The notes beneath the pieces were generated by a model. The model was not told the DNA's origin. It searched no databases and worked only from the letters and a program-made list of their open reading frames with translations. Below, in pieces: positions 6,035-13,042 of a DNA stretch of 19,646 nt. The stretch is from Lachnospiraceae bacterium OM04-12BH (GTDB taxonomy: Bacteria > Bacillota > Clostridia > Lachnospirales > Lachnospiraceae): positions 1 through 19,646 of the forward strand of contig QULQ01000024.1 in the NCBI GenBank assembly GCA_003490145.1, in the 5' to 3' direction. Every line of letters begins with the position of its first letter. Positions within the stretch are counted from its first letter, which is position 1. Both the position numbers and the translations under genes were made by a program.

Positions 6035-6057
6035 TTGCCGCCATTGAATGGCGGCAA
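6035..6057 (-). terminator. terminator hairpin of the GH5 gene
   Basis: TTGCCGCCATT and AATGGCGGCAA, an 11-bp perfect inverted repeat with a 1-nt centre, 34 nt beyond the GH5 stop. The minus-strand tail is AT-rich but not a clean U-run, so efficiency is uncertain. The rest of 5921-6091 holds only a small inverted repeat (ATGCATT-GTG-AATGCAT, 5950-5966). Confidence 0.55.
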
Positions 6058-6091
6058 CTCCTTATACAATCTTTTCACTTACATTTTCCAC

Positions 6092-7114
6092 CTACTTCCG
6101 GTTCCAAAGCTTCAACAATCGTTCGCAAATCGGTGCATAATGTTCCCCAATAAGTCCGAAATCCATCTCCTTATACGTCCAGACAGCACAACCGATACCG
6201 AACTGTCGGAATACGGTATCCACATCCGTGAACCAGCGCAGGGTATCTTCTACAGGCGCCTGATCAATAACACCGAATTCTCCACAGTACAAAGTCACTC
6301 CGGCATTTTTCGCAGCAGTAACCGCTTCCATCACCATTTCCGTGATAAATTCTGTTCCCATGGTCTGTGACTGTGCCTTGCAGACTACTTCTCCCTGATA
6401 TCCGATGGGTAGTGACTTTGTACGATAATAGTCCATTGCTTCCGGATAATAGATATCTTCGGTCTGGCTGATGGTCGGTACCCAGTGTGCTTTCTGATGG
6501 GTAAACAGCAACGGCTCATAGAAATGGAACGTGAATAATATGTTTTCATCCTTGGGCTTCCTTAACAGTTTCAATGTCTTCACACTGTTCCATTGAATTC
6601 CGCCGTATATAATAATGGTGTCTCTGGCTATTCGGCGAATAGCGTCCACCGTTTCCGCAATGAGCAGATTCCACGCTTCCGCATTTTCCTGCTCTACCAC
6701 TTCATTCAGCAGTTCAAATGCGACATGCGTCTCGTTCGCATAATGCTCTGCGATCTTGATCCACAGATTTACAAAACGCTTCTGCACCATTTTATTTGTA
6801 AACAGAATATTCTTTTTCTTATCTCCGGCATTATTAAAATCATAGCCATACGCTTTATGCAGATCCAGTACAATGTTCAATCCCTGCCGTTTACACCATT
6901 CCACCACTCTGGTCACATAAGCAAAGCCCTCTTCTCTGGTTCTGCCATATTCATCTTCCAGTACTTCATAATCAATTGCCAGACGTACATGGTCAAATCC
7001 CATGGAAGCAATCTTACGAATGTCTTCCTCCTGAATAAATGCATCGTAATGTTCTGTGCTATGCACACACTGAGATAAATAGCCACCTAAATTGATACCT
7101 CTCTCTAATTTCAT
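6092..7114 (-). CDS. GH5-family glycoside hydrolase, cytoplasmic
   Basis: 340 residues from the ATG at 7114, chosen because AGGAGG is 8-9 nt upstream; an ATG at 7138 lacks a site. It is a full-length GH5 (beta/alpha)8 barrel: RGINLGG near the start, HVRLAIDY at strand 2, LDLHKAYG with His86, FELLNE with acid/base Glu138, FHFYEP with His197 and Tyr199, LYCGEFG with nucleophile Glu279, and the W-T-Y-K segment at about 312. There is no signal peptide and no carbohydrate-binding module, so it probably cleaves imported beta-linked oligosaccharides inside the cell. The divergent AraC gene suggests sugar-inducible control. Exact substrate cannot be read from sequence. Confidence 0.87.
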   Translation of the reverse strand: MKLERGINLGGYLSQCVHSTEHYDAFIQEEDIRKIASMGFDHVRLAIDYEVLEDEYGRTREEGFAYVTRVVEWCKRQGLNIVLDLHKAYGYDFNNAGDKKKNILFTNKMVQKRFVNLWIKIAEHYANETHVAFELLNEVVEQENAEAWNLLIAETVDAIRRIARDTIIIYGGIQWNSVKTLKLLRKPKDENILFTFHFYEPLLFTHQKAHWVPTISQTEDIYYPEAMDYYRTKSLPIGYQGEVVCKAQSQTMGTEFITEMVMEAVTAAKNAGVTLYCGEFGVIDQAPVEDTLRWFTDVDTVFRQFGIGCAVWTYKEMDFGLIGEHYAPICERLLKLWNRK

Positions 7115-7203
7115 GCTCTTGCCCTCCTGATCCTTCACAACGGAAAATTTATAATCCTGCAGTTCTTCTTTTCTCTATCATATAATTTGAAACAAAATTC
7201 ATA

Positions 7204-7231
7204 TATCGTTTCTATATTATTTTTATCGTTT
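7204..7231. promoter_or_regulatory. direct repeats between GH5 and araC-type gene (candidate AraC operators)
   Basis: TATCGTTT occurs at 7204-7211 and 7224-7231, exactly 20 bp apart, or two helical turns, with ATATTATTT-like sequence after each. AraC-family dimers often bind direct repeats at about 21-bp spacing. They sit midway in the 227-bp divergent intergenic region, which is very AT-rich and offers several TATAAT-like boxes. Confidence 0.45.
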
Positions 7232-7341
7232 TTATGCTATATTATTTATAGCTATCAGTGTGCCACTATCTTCACTCCACAAGAGAAAGAATCGCATAGC
7301 GGTTTTGAAAAACACTTTCATAATTTCAGAAAGGTATCCAT

Positions 7342-8085
7342 ATGAACATTCCTCAGGAACTTCTCTATCAACAATATGTCCGCAGAGAATTAGAAACTTA
7401 TCGCGCCCCTTATGATCCGGAAGCGGAATTCTATAGCTATGTCAGGCATGGAAATACTGAAAAAATAAAAGAATTATGCCATGAATCTTTTCAGGAAAAG
7501 AAAGGTCTGGGTGTCCTCTCGGATTCTCCTCTGCAAAATCTGAAATACCACTTTACCATCACTGCTGCTATGCTGGCAAGATACTGCATCGAAGGAGGTA
7601 TGGAAGTCGCAGAGGCTTATGATCTCAGCGACTACTACATTCATAAGGCGGATCTAATGAAATCAAAAAAAGAAATTTCCGCCCTGCACCCGCAGATGTG
7701 TCTGGATTACACTACTCGCATGGAAAAATTGCATAGAAATCATGCCTGCTCCCGTCCGGTTGCCCAGTGTCTGGAATATATCTATGATCATTTACATAAT
7801 CGTATCACTGTCCCGACGCTCGCCGCTCATGCCGGCATATCTCCCGGTTATTTAAGTCACCTGTTCGCAAAAGAGATGGGAATTTCTGTCAGTTCCTATA
7901 TACAGAGCAAAAAAATAGAGACCGCTCAGAATATGCTTTGCCATTCCGATTATGCGATCTCTGTAATTTCTTCTACCCTGGCGTTTCCCAGTCAAAGTTA
8001 TTTCACATCTGTATTTCGGGAAAAGACCGGGAAAACACCAAAGCAGTATCGTGCAGAACACTTCCGCACTTCCGGCATCAAATAA
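7342..8085 (+). CDS. AraC-family transcriptional regulator
   Basis: 247 residues. The C-terminal third (about 140-242) holds the double helix-turn-helix of the AraC/XylS family: VPTLAAHAGISPGYLSHLFA for the first, and SVISSTLAFPSQSYFTSVFR followed by EKTGKTPKQYRAEHF for the second. The N-terminal part (YSYVRHGNTEKIKELCHES ... AEAYDLSDYYIHKADLM) is the helical sensor region common in Lachnospiraceae AraC proteins and lacks a cupin signature. AAAGG lies 8 nt before the ATG. Divergence from the GH5 gene suggests it controls that gene in response to its sugar. Confidence 0.88.
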   Translation: MNIPQELLYQQYVRRELETYRAPYDPEAEFYSYVRHGNTEKIKELCHESFQEKKGLGVLSDSPLQNLKYHFTITAAMLARYCIEGGMEVAEAYDLSDYYIHKADLMKSKKEISALHPQMCLDYTTRMEKLHRNHACSRPVAQCLEYIYDHLHNRITVPTLAAHAGISPGYLSHLFAKEMGISVSSYIQSKKIETAQNMLCHSDYAISVISSTLAFPSQSYFTSVFREKTGKTPKQYRAEHFRTSGIK

Positions 8086-8094
8086 AAGAACCGG

Positions 8095-8136
8095 AGTATA
8101 CATAAATCCCATAATTTTTGCTATCCTATGTATACT
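8095..8136. repeat. 10-bp perfect inverted repeat at the edge of a gene fragment
   Basis: AGTATACATA (8095-8104) and TATGTATACT (8127-8136) around 22 nt. It starts 10 nt after the AraC stop and encloses the point where the nuclease fragment loses homology. It could be a weak terminator or a footprint of the rearrangement that truncated the neighbour. Confidence 0.45.
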
Positions 8137-8345
8137 GTAAAGATTCCGATTTTTCGTTGCCATACTTCATATACATGTGTGTCAGGCTGAATCTGCAGAA
8201 ATTCCATAACATAAGGATCTTTCACTATTTTCTCATATTCTGGTTTTGGCTCTGTTGTTTGAATTTCATTTGCAACCGCTATCTTATCCTGGCTTGCTAA
8301 AATACGCTGATAATACATCGTATTGATCTGCCGTTCCAGTAACAA
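8121..8345 (-). pseudogene. YhcG / DUF1016 (PDDEXK nuclease) fragment
   Basis: The minus-strand frame reads LLERQINTMYYQRILAS, EIQTTEPKPEYEKIVKDPYV and MEFLQIQPDTHVYE, closely matching the middle of DUF1016/YhcG proteins (LERQI...YYERLL...KDPYVLEFLGL). After VYE it changes to an unrelated WQRKIGIFTVYIG and stops in the inverted repeat; upstream, an in-frame TAA lies at about 8358. Only about 60 of some 350 residues remain, and the PDDEXK catalytic domain is absent. Such nucleases sit in restriction and defence loci. The piece is non-functional debris. Confidence 0.75.
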
Positions 8346-8388
8346 AATGTCAATAATTTTTTAATCACTTTTTCAAAAAAGGGAAAAA

Positions 8389-8419
8389 TAGAACGTATAG
8401 TTAATTTCCATACGCTCTA
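8389..8419 (-). terminator. terminator of the XRE-membrane regulator gene
   Basis: TAGAACGTATAG (8389-8400) and CCATACGCTCTA (8408-8419) pair with two wobbles; the minus strand then reads TTTTTCCC. It lies 85 nt after the stop of the regulator. Confidence 0.6.
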
Positions 8420-8503
8420 TCTCACATTTCATATTAAATTTTTGAATTCTACAAACTGAAATTTCTGGATGCGTATAATATGCGAAAAAAACTTAACTCC
8501 ATC

Positions 8504-9514
8504 TTAAATATAGTGCTGAGTTTCACTGCCATTCTTTAACGCTATTTTCACCACACCAAGCAATGCTGCAAACAAAACACCAGCAACCGGCCATACAATC
8601 CATGTAATATCCCAGCTCATCGTCCAGAAGCTCCATGCAAGGTAAATCGCTGTAGTCAAGCACCAATATACACCTGAAAACGTGTCAGTCTTTTTCTTAA
8701 ACAGTTTTTCTTCTTTTGTATATTCGCCTTCCTGAAGAAGGGTATCGTAACTGCTTTTTACCATCCCAACACGAACCAACAGATTCACTCCTATTGCAAG
8801 TATGAATAGCAGCAATCCAACGGAAAGGCCACAACAATAGTCAGACGTTTCCATGGCTCCGGCAATAATTGTCGGAATCACTGCCAGTATACAAAGCACT
8901 ACCCCAACAGCTGTTCCTCTGATAAAAATCGGTTCATAGGAATCTTTTTTTTCTCGTACTATTCCAGATACACCATACTCTGTTTCAAAGCATTCTTTTT
9001 CAAAATGTTCCATATGTGATTCTCGCATTCCATATGTAATAAACAAAAAGACGGCTGCCGCAACCATTCCAAGCAAAAAAACACATCCAATTACTGTTGC
9101 CAGAGATTCCGAAACATGAAATACGCCATCTTCTGCCATTGTCACAAGAACAATCAATAATATTGGACTTGAGATACACATACTTGTTGCGTTTGCCACT
9201 ACTTTGGATCCATTTCTTTTCATGTCAAGAAATTCATTTGCATTCTCCATAGTTACTTTTTTCAACGGTTCTGCATAGCTTTCAGTACTTTCGTGATAGG
9301 TGATATTTTCTGCTTTCATTTCATCTTTTAATAGGTAATCTGTACTAACACAAAATAGCTCCGACATCTGTAAAATTCTTTGCAAATCTGGAACAGCTCC
9401 TGCACTTTCCCACTTAGATACTGCCTGTCTGGATACGCCCAACTGATTGGCTAGTTCTTCCTGTGACCATCCATTCTTTTTTCTTTCCTCTGTAATCTTA
9501 TCAGCTAAAATCAT
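8504..9514 (-). CDS. XRE-family regulator fused to a multi-pass membrane domain
   Basis: 336 residues. Residues 2-64 are a textbook helix-turn-helix (ITEERKKNGWSQEELANQLG, then VSRQAVSKWESAGAVPDLQR and FCVSTDYLLKDE). A linker follows, then about six hydrophobic segments from residue 105 on (for example ISSPILLIVLVTMA, IGCVFLLGMVAAAVFLFITY, IYLAWSFWTM, IVWPVAGVLFAALLGVV). AAGGAG lies 6 nt before the ATG. Membrane-tethered XRE proteins of this type are common in Clostridia and are thought to sense envelope signals; the target is unknown. The 190 bases upstream (9515-9708) hold no gene except the short frame at 9671-9712. Confidence 0.83.
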   Translation of the reverse strand: MILADKITEERKKNGWSQEELANQLGVSRQAVSKWESAGAVPDLQRILQMSELFCVSTDYLLKDEMKAENITYHESTESYAEPLKKVTMENANEFLDMKRNGSKVVANATSMCISSPILLIVLVTMAEDGVFHVSESLATVIGCVFLLGMVAAAVFLFITYGMRESHMEHFEKECFETEYGVSGIVREKKDSYEPIFIRGTAVGVVLCILAVIPTIIAGAMETSDYCCGLSVGLLLFILAIGVNLLVRVGMVKSSYDTLLQEGEYTKEEKLFKKKTDTFSGVYWCLTTAIYLAWSFWTMSWDITWIVWPVAGVLFAALLGVVKIALKNGSETQHYI

Positions 9515-9670
9515 TTTTTTCTCCTTTTGCAGATTTTATGAGCTCAGTATAACAGTTTTGCTGTTTGCATTCCACCATTTCAGGCTGTAAATCTGTCAAC
9601 CAGCAGTTGCAAATCACAAAAGAACTCTATGAATTCCGATTTTCCAACAATACAAGCAGGAAATTATTTA

Positions 9671-9712
9671 TCATCTGTATTTTTCCACTTTCTTTTTGAT
9701 ACGTCTGTTCAT
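9671..9712 (-). pseudogene. truncated small basic ORF of the conjugative element
   Basis: The frame MNRRIKKKVEKYR-stop starts at an ATG that overlaps the stop of the upstream gene (ATGA), behind GGAGGACAGACC. Genes starting MN(R/K)RIKKK follow the 65-residue gene in Tn1549-like elements and are longer. The sequence turns AT-rich after VEK, so the frame is probably cut at the junction between element backbone and cargo. Confidence 0.4.
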
Positions 9713-9906
9713 GGTCTGTCCTCCTGCAAATAGATGATTGTCTGGGCTGCCCGGTTTTTCTCATAGAGGGCTTCGCAAGCCTTGATAAACTGCTGCAATT
9801 CAGCCCGCCGTTTCTGTTCCTCCCGGTGGGCGGCTGCCGCCTGTCCTCCGGGTATCAGCCGCAAGCGGGGTCTGTCCGCTGCCCGGTCATTTGTGATTTG
9901 TGCCAA
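9709..9906 (-). CDS. small conserved protein of the conjugative element
   Basis: 65 residues (RPRLRLIPGGQAAAAHREEQ, then KRRAELQQFIKACEALYEKN), with an Arg-rich N-terminal half and a C-terminal amphipathic helix. The start is TTG (9904-9906), supported by AAAGGAGGG 8 nt upstream; no ATG is available. GC content and codon use are high, unlike the AT-rich neighbours on both sides but like parA. In related elements a gene like this follows parB. Its function is unknown. Confidence 0.6.
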   Translation of the reverse strand: MAQITNDRAADRPRLRLIPGGQAAAAHREEQKRRAELQQFIKACEALYEKNRAAQTIIYLQEDRP

Positions 9907-9987
9907 TCTGAAATCCCTCCTTTGCGATTTTTGCGTCTAAACTTTCCGTAGAGTACAGAAATATTCCTGCCCTAAACTATGCGTCGG

Positions 9988-10016
9988 TTGTCATGTGCCC
10001 CCATGCGCGTTATACT
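9988..10016 (+). promoter_or_regulatory. sigma-A promoter of the inserted XRE-membrane gene
   Basis: TTGTCA (9988-9993), exactly 17 bp, TATACT (10011-10016), 35 nt before the ATG at 10051. The Shine-Dalgarno AAAGGGGGTG is 8 nt before the start. Confidence 0.7.
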
Positions 10017-10050
10017 ATGAACAGACAAACGGAAAGGGGGTGCCTGATAT

Positions 10051-10626
10051 ATGGACGCTAAAAAATTTGGTACATTCATTGCAACATTGCGGAAAGAAAA
10101 TAACATGACGCAAGTTGAATTAGCACAAAAGCTGCAAGTGACCGATAAGGCAGTCAGTAAATGGGAACGTGGTTTAGGTTTTCCCGATATAAATACGATA
10201 GAGCCATTAGCCGACGCTTTGGGCGTTAGCGTGTTGGAAATCATGCGTTCGGAAAGAATAGCAGAAACCGAAATTACACAAGATACAGCTTCCGCTGCTT
10301 TGACAGATATATTTGAGTTTGTAAAGCTCCAGCGCAAGGCTGAACGAAAATCCATTTTCAAAATCGCCGGGGGCGTTGCAGCCTGTCTATTTCTGATATT
10401 CTTAATTGACGGTATGGGTTGGCTCGGCTTTGCAATGGTGTATTTTCCTGTTATCTGCCTTTTAAGCGGTATCGCGCTTTTGATTTACGGCGTATGGAGA
10501 AAGAAAAACAAGCTGCCCTGCTTGCAAACTTTCGTTTTAGCTGCTGTTATGCTGCTAATCCCGGTTGGAGTTGTTGTGTTCCTGTTCCTTGCGGGGGCTT
10601 TAGGGCTTGCTCCTGTTCCAAACTAA
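10051..10626 (+). CDS. XRE-family regulator with C-terminal membrane segments
   Basis: 191 residues. A Cro/C1 helix-turn-helix covers residues 5-62 (FIATLRKENNMTQVELAQKL, then QVTDKAVSKWERGLGFPDIN and LADALGVSVLEIM). After a linker, three hydrophobic segments follow: GGVAACLFLIFLIDGMGWLG, AMVYFPVICLLSGIALLIYG and VLAAVMLLIPVGVVVFLFLA. It is oriented against the parA-parB-65-residue gene run and lies exactly where the rest of parB should be, so it arrived by insertion with its own promoter. Its stop overlaps the broken parB frame. The target is unknown; autoregulation is likely. Confidence 0.82.
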   Translation: MDAKKFGTFIATLRKENNMTQVELAQKLQVTDKAVSKWERGLGFPDINTIEPLADALGVSVLEIMRSERIAETEITQDTASAALTDIFEFVKLQRKAERKSIFKIAGGVAACLFLIFLIDGMGWLGFAMVYFPVICLLSGIALLIYGVWRKKNKLPCLQTFVLAAVMLLIPVGVVVFLFLAGALGLAPVPN

Positions 10627-10784
10627 ATACATTTGTCAATGCGCTTATCCATCGTGATTATATTGTGCAGTTCCGACAACGGGATTTCTACTACTTTTTC
10701 TCTCTGAGCATCGGCACGGCTCTCCTCCGTAGAAAACAGATCATCTACCGATGCCAGCCCTACTTTTTTCGCGCTGCTTTTCAA
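10623..10784 (-). pseudogene. parB: parB, truncated after 40 codons
   Basis: A TTG start at 10784 behind AAGGAGGTG opens MKSSAKKVGLASVDDLFSTE, then ESRADAQREKVVEIPLSELH, the N-terminus of ParB/Spo0J proteins of Tn1549-like elements (the PLSELHPF... motif begins the CTPase domain). After LSELH the expected PF-x-x-HPF box is replaced by NIITMDKRIDKCI and a stop. About 250 residues, with all DNA- and CTP-binding motifs, are missing. The start overlaps the end of parA by 44 nt, the native arrangement. The cut coincides with the inserted plus-strand gene. Confidence 0.7.
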
Positions 10785-11544
10785 GTTTCAACACCTCCTT
10801 CGTCAGATTTCGATACCCCTCTGCCACCTTGCCGCCAGGGTCATGGGCGAAAATACTTTTTCCCTCTGCGCTAATTTCCTTTGCCCGGACAGAATGGGGG
10901 ATTTCCGTTCCAAAGACTTTGATTTTACTTCCATAGATGTCCCGCAGCAAAGCAGCAATCTCTTTGGCAAAGTTGGTGCGGTTATCCACCATCGTCAGCA
11001 GGATACCGTCAATCTGGAGCTTTGAATTGATCTGCCGTTTCACCTTACTGACCGTAGATATAAGCTGTTCCAGCCCTGCCTGAACGGGAATTATGATCCT
11101 GTTCGCAGCCGCCAGCGCATTGACCGTAAGCATCCCCAACGAGGGCTGACAGTCAATCAGGATATGGGAATATTGTCCCTTCAGTGTGTCCAGATATTGC
11201 CGTAAAATCGTTTCACGGCTCATGGCGTTTACCAAAGAAACCTCCATACCGGAAAGCTGAATATCCGCAGGCATCAGGTCAACGCCTTCTGCATGATGCA
11301 GAATACCTTCTCCGGGACGTATAGGCTGATCCATCAGAATTTTGCCCATTGCATCCGACAGTGTAAATGGCAGCTTGTCTGGTTGCGGATTTCCCAAGCT
11401 GATTGTCAGGCTTCCTTGCGGGTCCCTGTCGATCAGAAGCACTTTCTTTCCGGCCTGTGCCAGACCTATTCCCAAGTTCGCACAGGTTGTTGTTTTGCCA
11501 ACGCCGCCTTTCTGGTTGGCAATGGCGATGATTTGCGTGTTCAT
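10741..11544 (-). CDS. parA: ParA-family partition ATPase
   Basis: 267 residues starting MNTQIIAIANQKGGVGKTTT. The deviant Walker A is KGGVGKTTT (residues 12-20); LLIDRDPQGSLT is the Walker A' box and HILIDCQPSLGMLTVNAL the Walker B region. Length is normal for Soj/ParA. GAGGTGA is 5-6 nt before the ATG at 11544; the frame to 11679 covers a terminator hairpin and is not the start. ParA uses ATP to move or position DNA with ParB. Here parB is broken, so the pair cannot act unless another ParB is present. Conjugative-element ParAs help maintain the excised circle. The gene lies next to the attachment-like end at rpsI. Confidence 0.9.
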   Translation of the reverse strand: MNTQIIAIANQKGGVGKTTTCANLGIGLAQAGKKVLLIDRDPQGSLTISLGNPQPDKLPFTLSDAMGKILMDQPIRPGEGILHHAEGVDLMPADIQLSGMEVSLVNAMSRETILRQYLDTLKGQYSHILIDCQPSLGMLTVNALAAANRIIIPVQAGLEQLISTVSKVKRQINSKLQIDGILLTMVDNRTNFAKEIAALLRDIYGSKIKVFGTEIPHSVRAKEISAEGKSIFAHDPGGKVAEGYRNLTKEVLKLEKQREKSRAGIGR

Positions 11545-11593
11545 TGACTTCACCTCATTTCTAATTATTGCTGTTGCTTCTGGAAATAGAAAA

Positions 11594-11629
11594 AGCCGCC
11601 ACTTCAAAATTAACAGTGAAGTGACGGCT
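11594..11629 (-). terminator. hairpin terminator upstream of parA
   Basis: AGCCGCCACTTCA (11594-11606) and TGAAGTGACGGCT (about 11616-11628) pair with one mismatch. On the minus strand the stem ends in TTTTT, 50 nt before parA. It would stop read-through from the rpsI side or act as an attenuator for parA. Positions 11630-11930 hold no gene. Confidence 0.6.
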
Positions 11630-11802
11630 CTTTCTATCGCCGGAATACGAGTTCCTGAAATGAAAAAAGCACCCAGCATTTATACTGTGTGCTACATCAA
11701 ATTCATATTCAATTATTCAAATTAGCTCAAACTATGCCAAACTGCCACAGCCAAAAAACGAGGGGAAGGAGGGCTGAAAAGCACCCCAAAAATTGGCTCT
11801 CG

Positions 11803-11874
11803 GTTAACCACTTTGGGAACCACTTCCCCCTCTTTTTGCCCTCTTTTTAGCCAGTTAACCACTTGCGGACCACT
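11803..11874. repeat. two imperfect 22-bp direct repeats beside the attachment-like site
   Basis: GTTAACCACTTTGGGAACC at 11803 and GTTAACCACTTGCGGACC at 11854 begin two copies 51 bp apart, each ending ACCACT. A looser pair, CGGCTCTCG-type, occurs at about 11796 and 11891. Their place 55-125 bp inside the putative element end is where tyrosine-recombinase arm sites lie. Confidence 0.45.
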
Positions 11875-11913
11875 AAAAATTGGATGAAATCGGCTCTCGT
11901 TTTGCCAAATTTG

Positions 11914-11962
11914 GTCAAACCATATCAGCCCGTTTAGATATAGCAAAAGCCTGGAAAACCTT
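11914..11962 (+). repeat. attachment-site-like repeat, copy at the rpsI terminator
   Basis: GTCAAAC (11914-11920), 8 nt, then CCCGTTTAGATATAGC and AAAAGCCTGGAAAACCTT (to 11962); the partner copy is at 4692-4740. The right half is one arm of the rpsI transcription terminator, so recombination here would rebuild the terminator. The 3' flank of rpsI is a known integration site of conjugative elements in Firmicutes. Confidence 0.5.
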
Positions 11963-11978
11963 GATTTTCCGGGCTTTT
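11945..11978 (-). terminator. rplM-rpsI operon terminator
   Basis: AAAAGCCTGGAAAA and TTTTCCGGGCTTTT pair over 14 positions with one wobble around a 6-nt loop, 32 nt past the rpsI stop. The minus-strand transcript ends in GGCTTTTGC. It overlaps the attachment-like repeat. Confidence 0.8.
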
Positions 11979-12009
11979 TGAACCATTTTGATATAGTCTG
12001 AGCAGTCGA

Positions 12010-12408
12010 TTATCTCTTGCTGAACTGCGGAGCGCGACGAGCTGCTTTGAGACCGTATTTCTTTCTTTCTTTCATACGAGGATCTCTTGTTAAGTAGCCA
12101 GCCTTCTTGAGAACCGGTCTGAAGTCTGCATCAGCCTGAAGTAATGCTCTTGCAATACCGTGTCTGATTGCTCCGGCCTGTCCTGTATATCCACCACCAC
12201 GAACGTTAACGATTACATCAAACTTGTCAGCTGTTTCTGTAGCTGTCAGAGGCTGACGAACGATAACCTTCAGTGTCTCTAATCCAAAATACTCATCAAT
12301 ACTTCTTTTATTAATTGTAATATCGCCCTTTCCAGGTACTAAATATACTCTGGCGATTGATTTCTTTCTTCTACCTGTTCCGTAGCATTTGTTTGCTGCT
12401 TTAGCCAT
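12010..12408 (-). CDS. rpsI: 30S ribosomal protein S9
   Basis: 132 residues, normal length. Residues 1-25 carry [20 protein letters not shown]; the middle has [20 protein letters not shown]; the C-terminus is the conserved basic tail [16 protein letters not shown], which reaches toward the tRNA in the P site. AGGAGAG lies 8 nt before the ATG, and 27 nt separate it from rplM, with which it is co-transcribed. The gene is intact despite the integration-like site just beyond it. Confidence 0.98.
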   Translation of the reverse strand: MAKAANKCYGTGRRKKSIARVYLVPGKGDITINKRSIDEYFGLETLKVIVRQPLTATETADKFDVIVNVRGGGYTGQAGAIRHGIARALLQADADFRPVLKKAGYLTRDPRMKERKKYGLKAARRAPQFSKR

Positions 12409-12435
12409 CTTTATTCTCTCCTTTCAGTCCCTTGA

Positions 12436-12864
12436 TTAAAATGTTAATACTTCGGGTTTCTGAGCTGCATGCTGATGCTCAGGACCTGCATAAACGTGGA
12501 GCTTTGTATACATTTCTCTTCCTAAAGGTCCCTTGGGAAGCATACCCTTAACAGCGAGTTCAACTACCTTCTCAGGCTTCTTAGCCAGCATCTCTCTTAA
12601 TGTGGTTTCCTTCATGCCACCAACATAATCTGAGTGATGATAGTAGATCTTCTGGTCTAACTTTCTTCCTGTTACCTTAACCTTCGATGCATTGATCACG
12701 ATCACATAATCACCGGTATCAATGTGAGGAGTAAAGATTGCCTTGTTCTTTCCTCTTAAAACCTTGGCTACTTCTGAAGCCAGGCGTCCAAGTGTCATAT
12801 TTGTAGCGTCTACTACATACCATTTTCTTTCGATTGTAGCAGGACTTGCCATAAATGTTTTCAT
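12436..12864 (-). CDS. rplM: 50S ribosomal protein L13
   Basis: 142 residues from the ATG at 12864, the standard L13 length. The longer frame to 12891 adds nine residues that include the ribosome site GGAGGG, so it is rejected. Family motifs: [19 protein letters not shown] at the start, [37 protein letters not shown], and [20 protein letters not shown]. It binds 23S rRNA early in 50S assembly. The gene is first of the rplM-rpsI operon and has its own promoter and leader. Confidence 0.98.
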   Translation of the reverse strand: MKTFMASPATIERKWYVVDATNMTLGRLASEVAKVLRGKNKAIFTPHIDTGDYVIVINASKVKVTGRKLDQKIYYHHSDYVGGMKETTLREMLAKKPEKVVELAVKGMLPKGPLGREMYTKLHVYAGPEHQHAAQKPEVLTF

Positions 12865-13036
12865 TGTTTTCCCTCCGTAAAATTTGTTCATGTGCTGCGC
12901 ACATAATGCACAGGTACTTTCTTATCTGTATGCGGATGTCCGGGCCGCACTTCGACGATCAAATACTCTGTCAGGTACTCTATTTGAAATACTGTGCTAA
13001 GGAGATTTTACACAGTATTATCAAGCAATTTCGCAC
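12865..13036 (-). ncRNA. probable L13 leader RNA (rplM 5' UTR)
   Basis: About 170 nt separate the promoter start from rplM. The leader holds a perfect 9-bp hairpin (AATACTGTG 12988-12996, CACAGTATT 13011-13019), and the sequence GTACCTG occurs twice downstream of it. Firmicutes L13 genes often carry a structured autoregulatory leader that binds L13. I infer that class from position and length; I cannot match the covariance model by eye. Confidence 0.5.
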
Positions 13037-13042
13037 TGAATT

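Noticed and set aside
6593..7078. 161-residue plus-strand frame opposite the GH5 gene
   Set aside because: It is a shadow of a full-length enzyme with all catalytic residues.
11722..11946. 74-residue minus-strand frame between parA and rpsI
   Set aside because: It runs through the direct repeats and attachment-like site, has no ribosome site, and its sequence is low in coding character.
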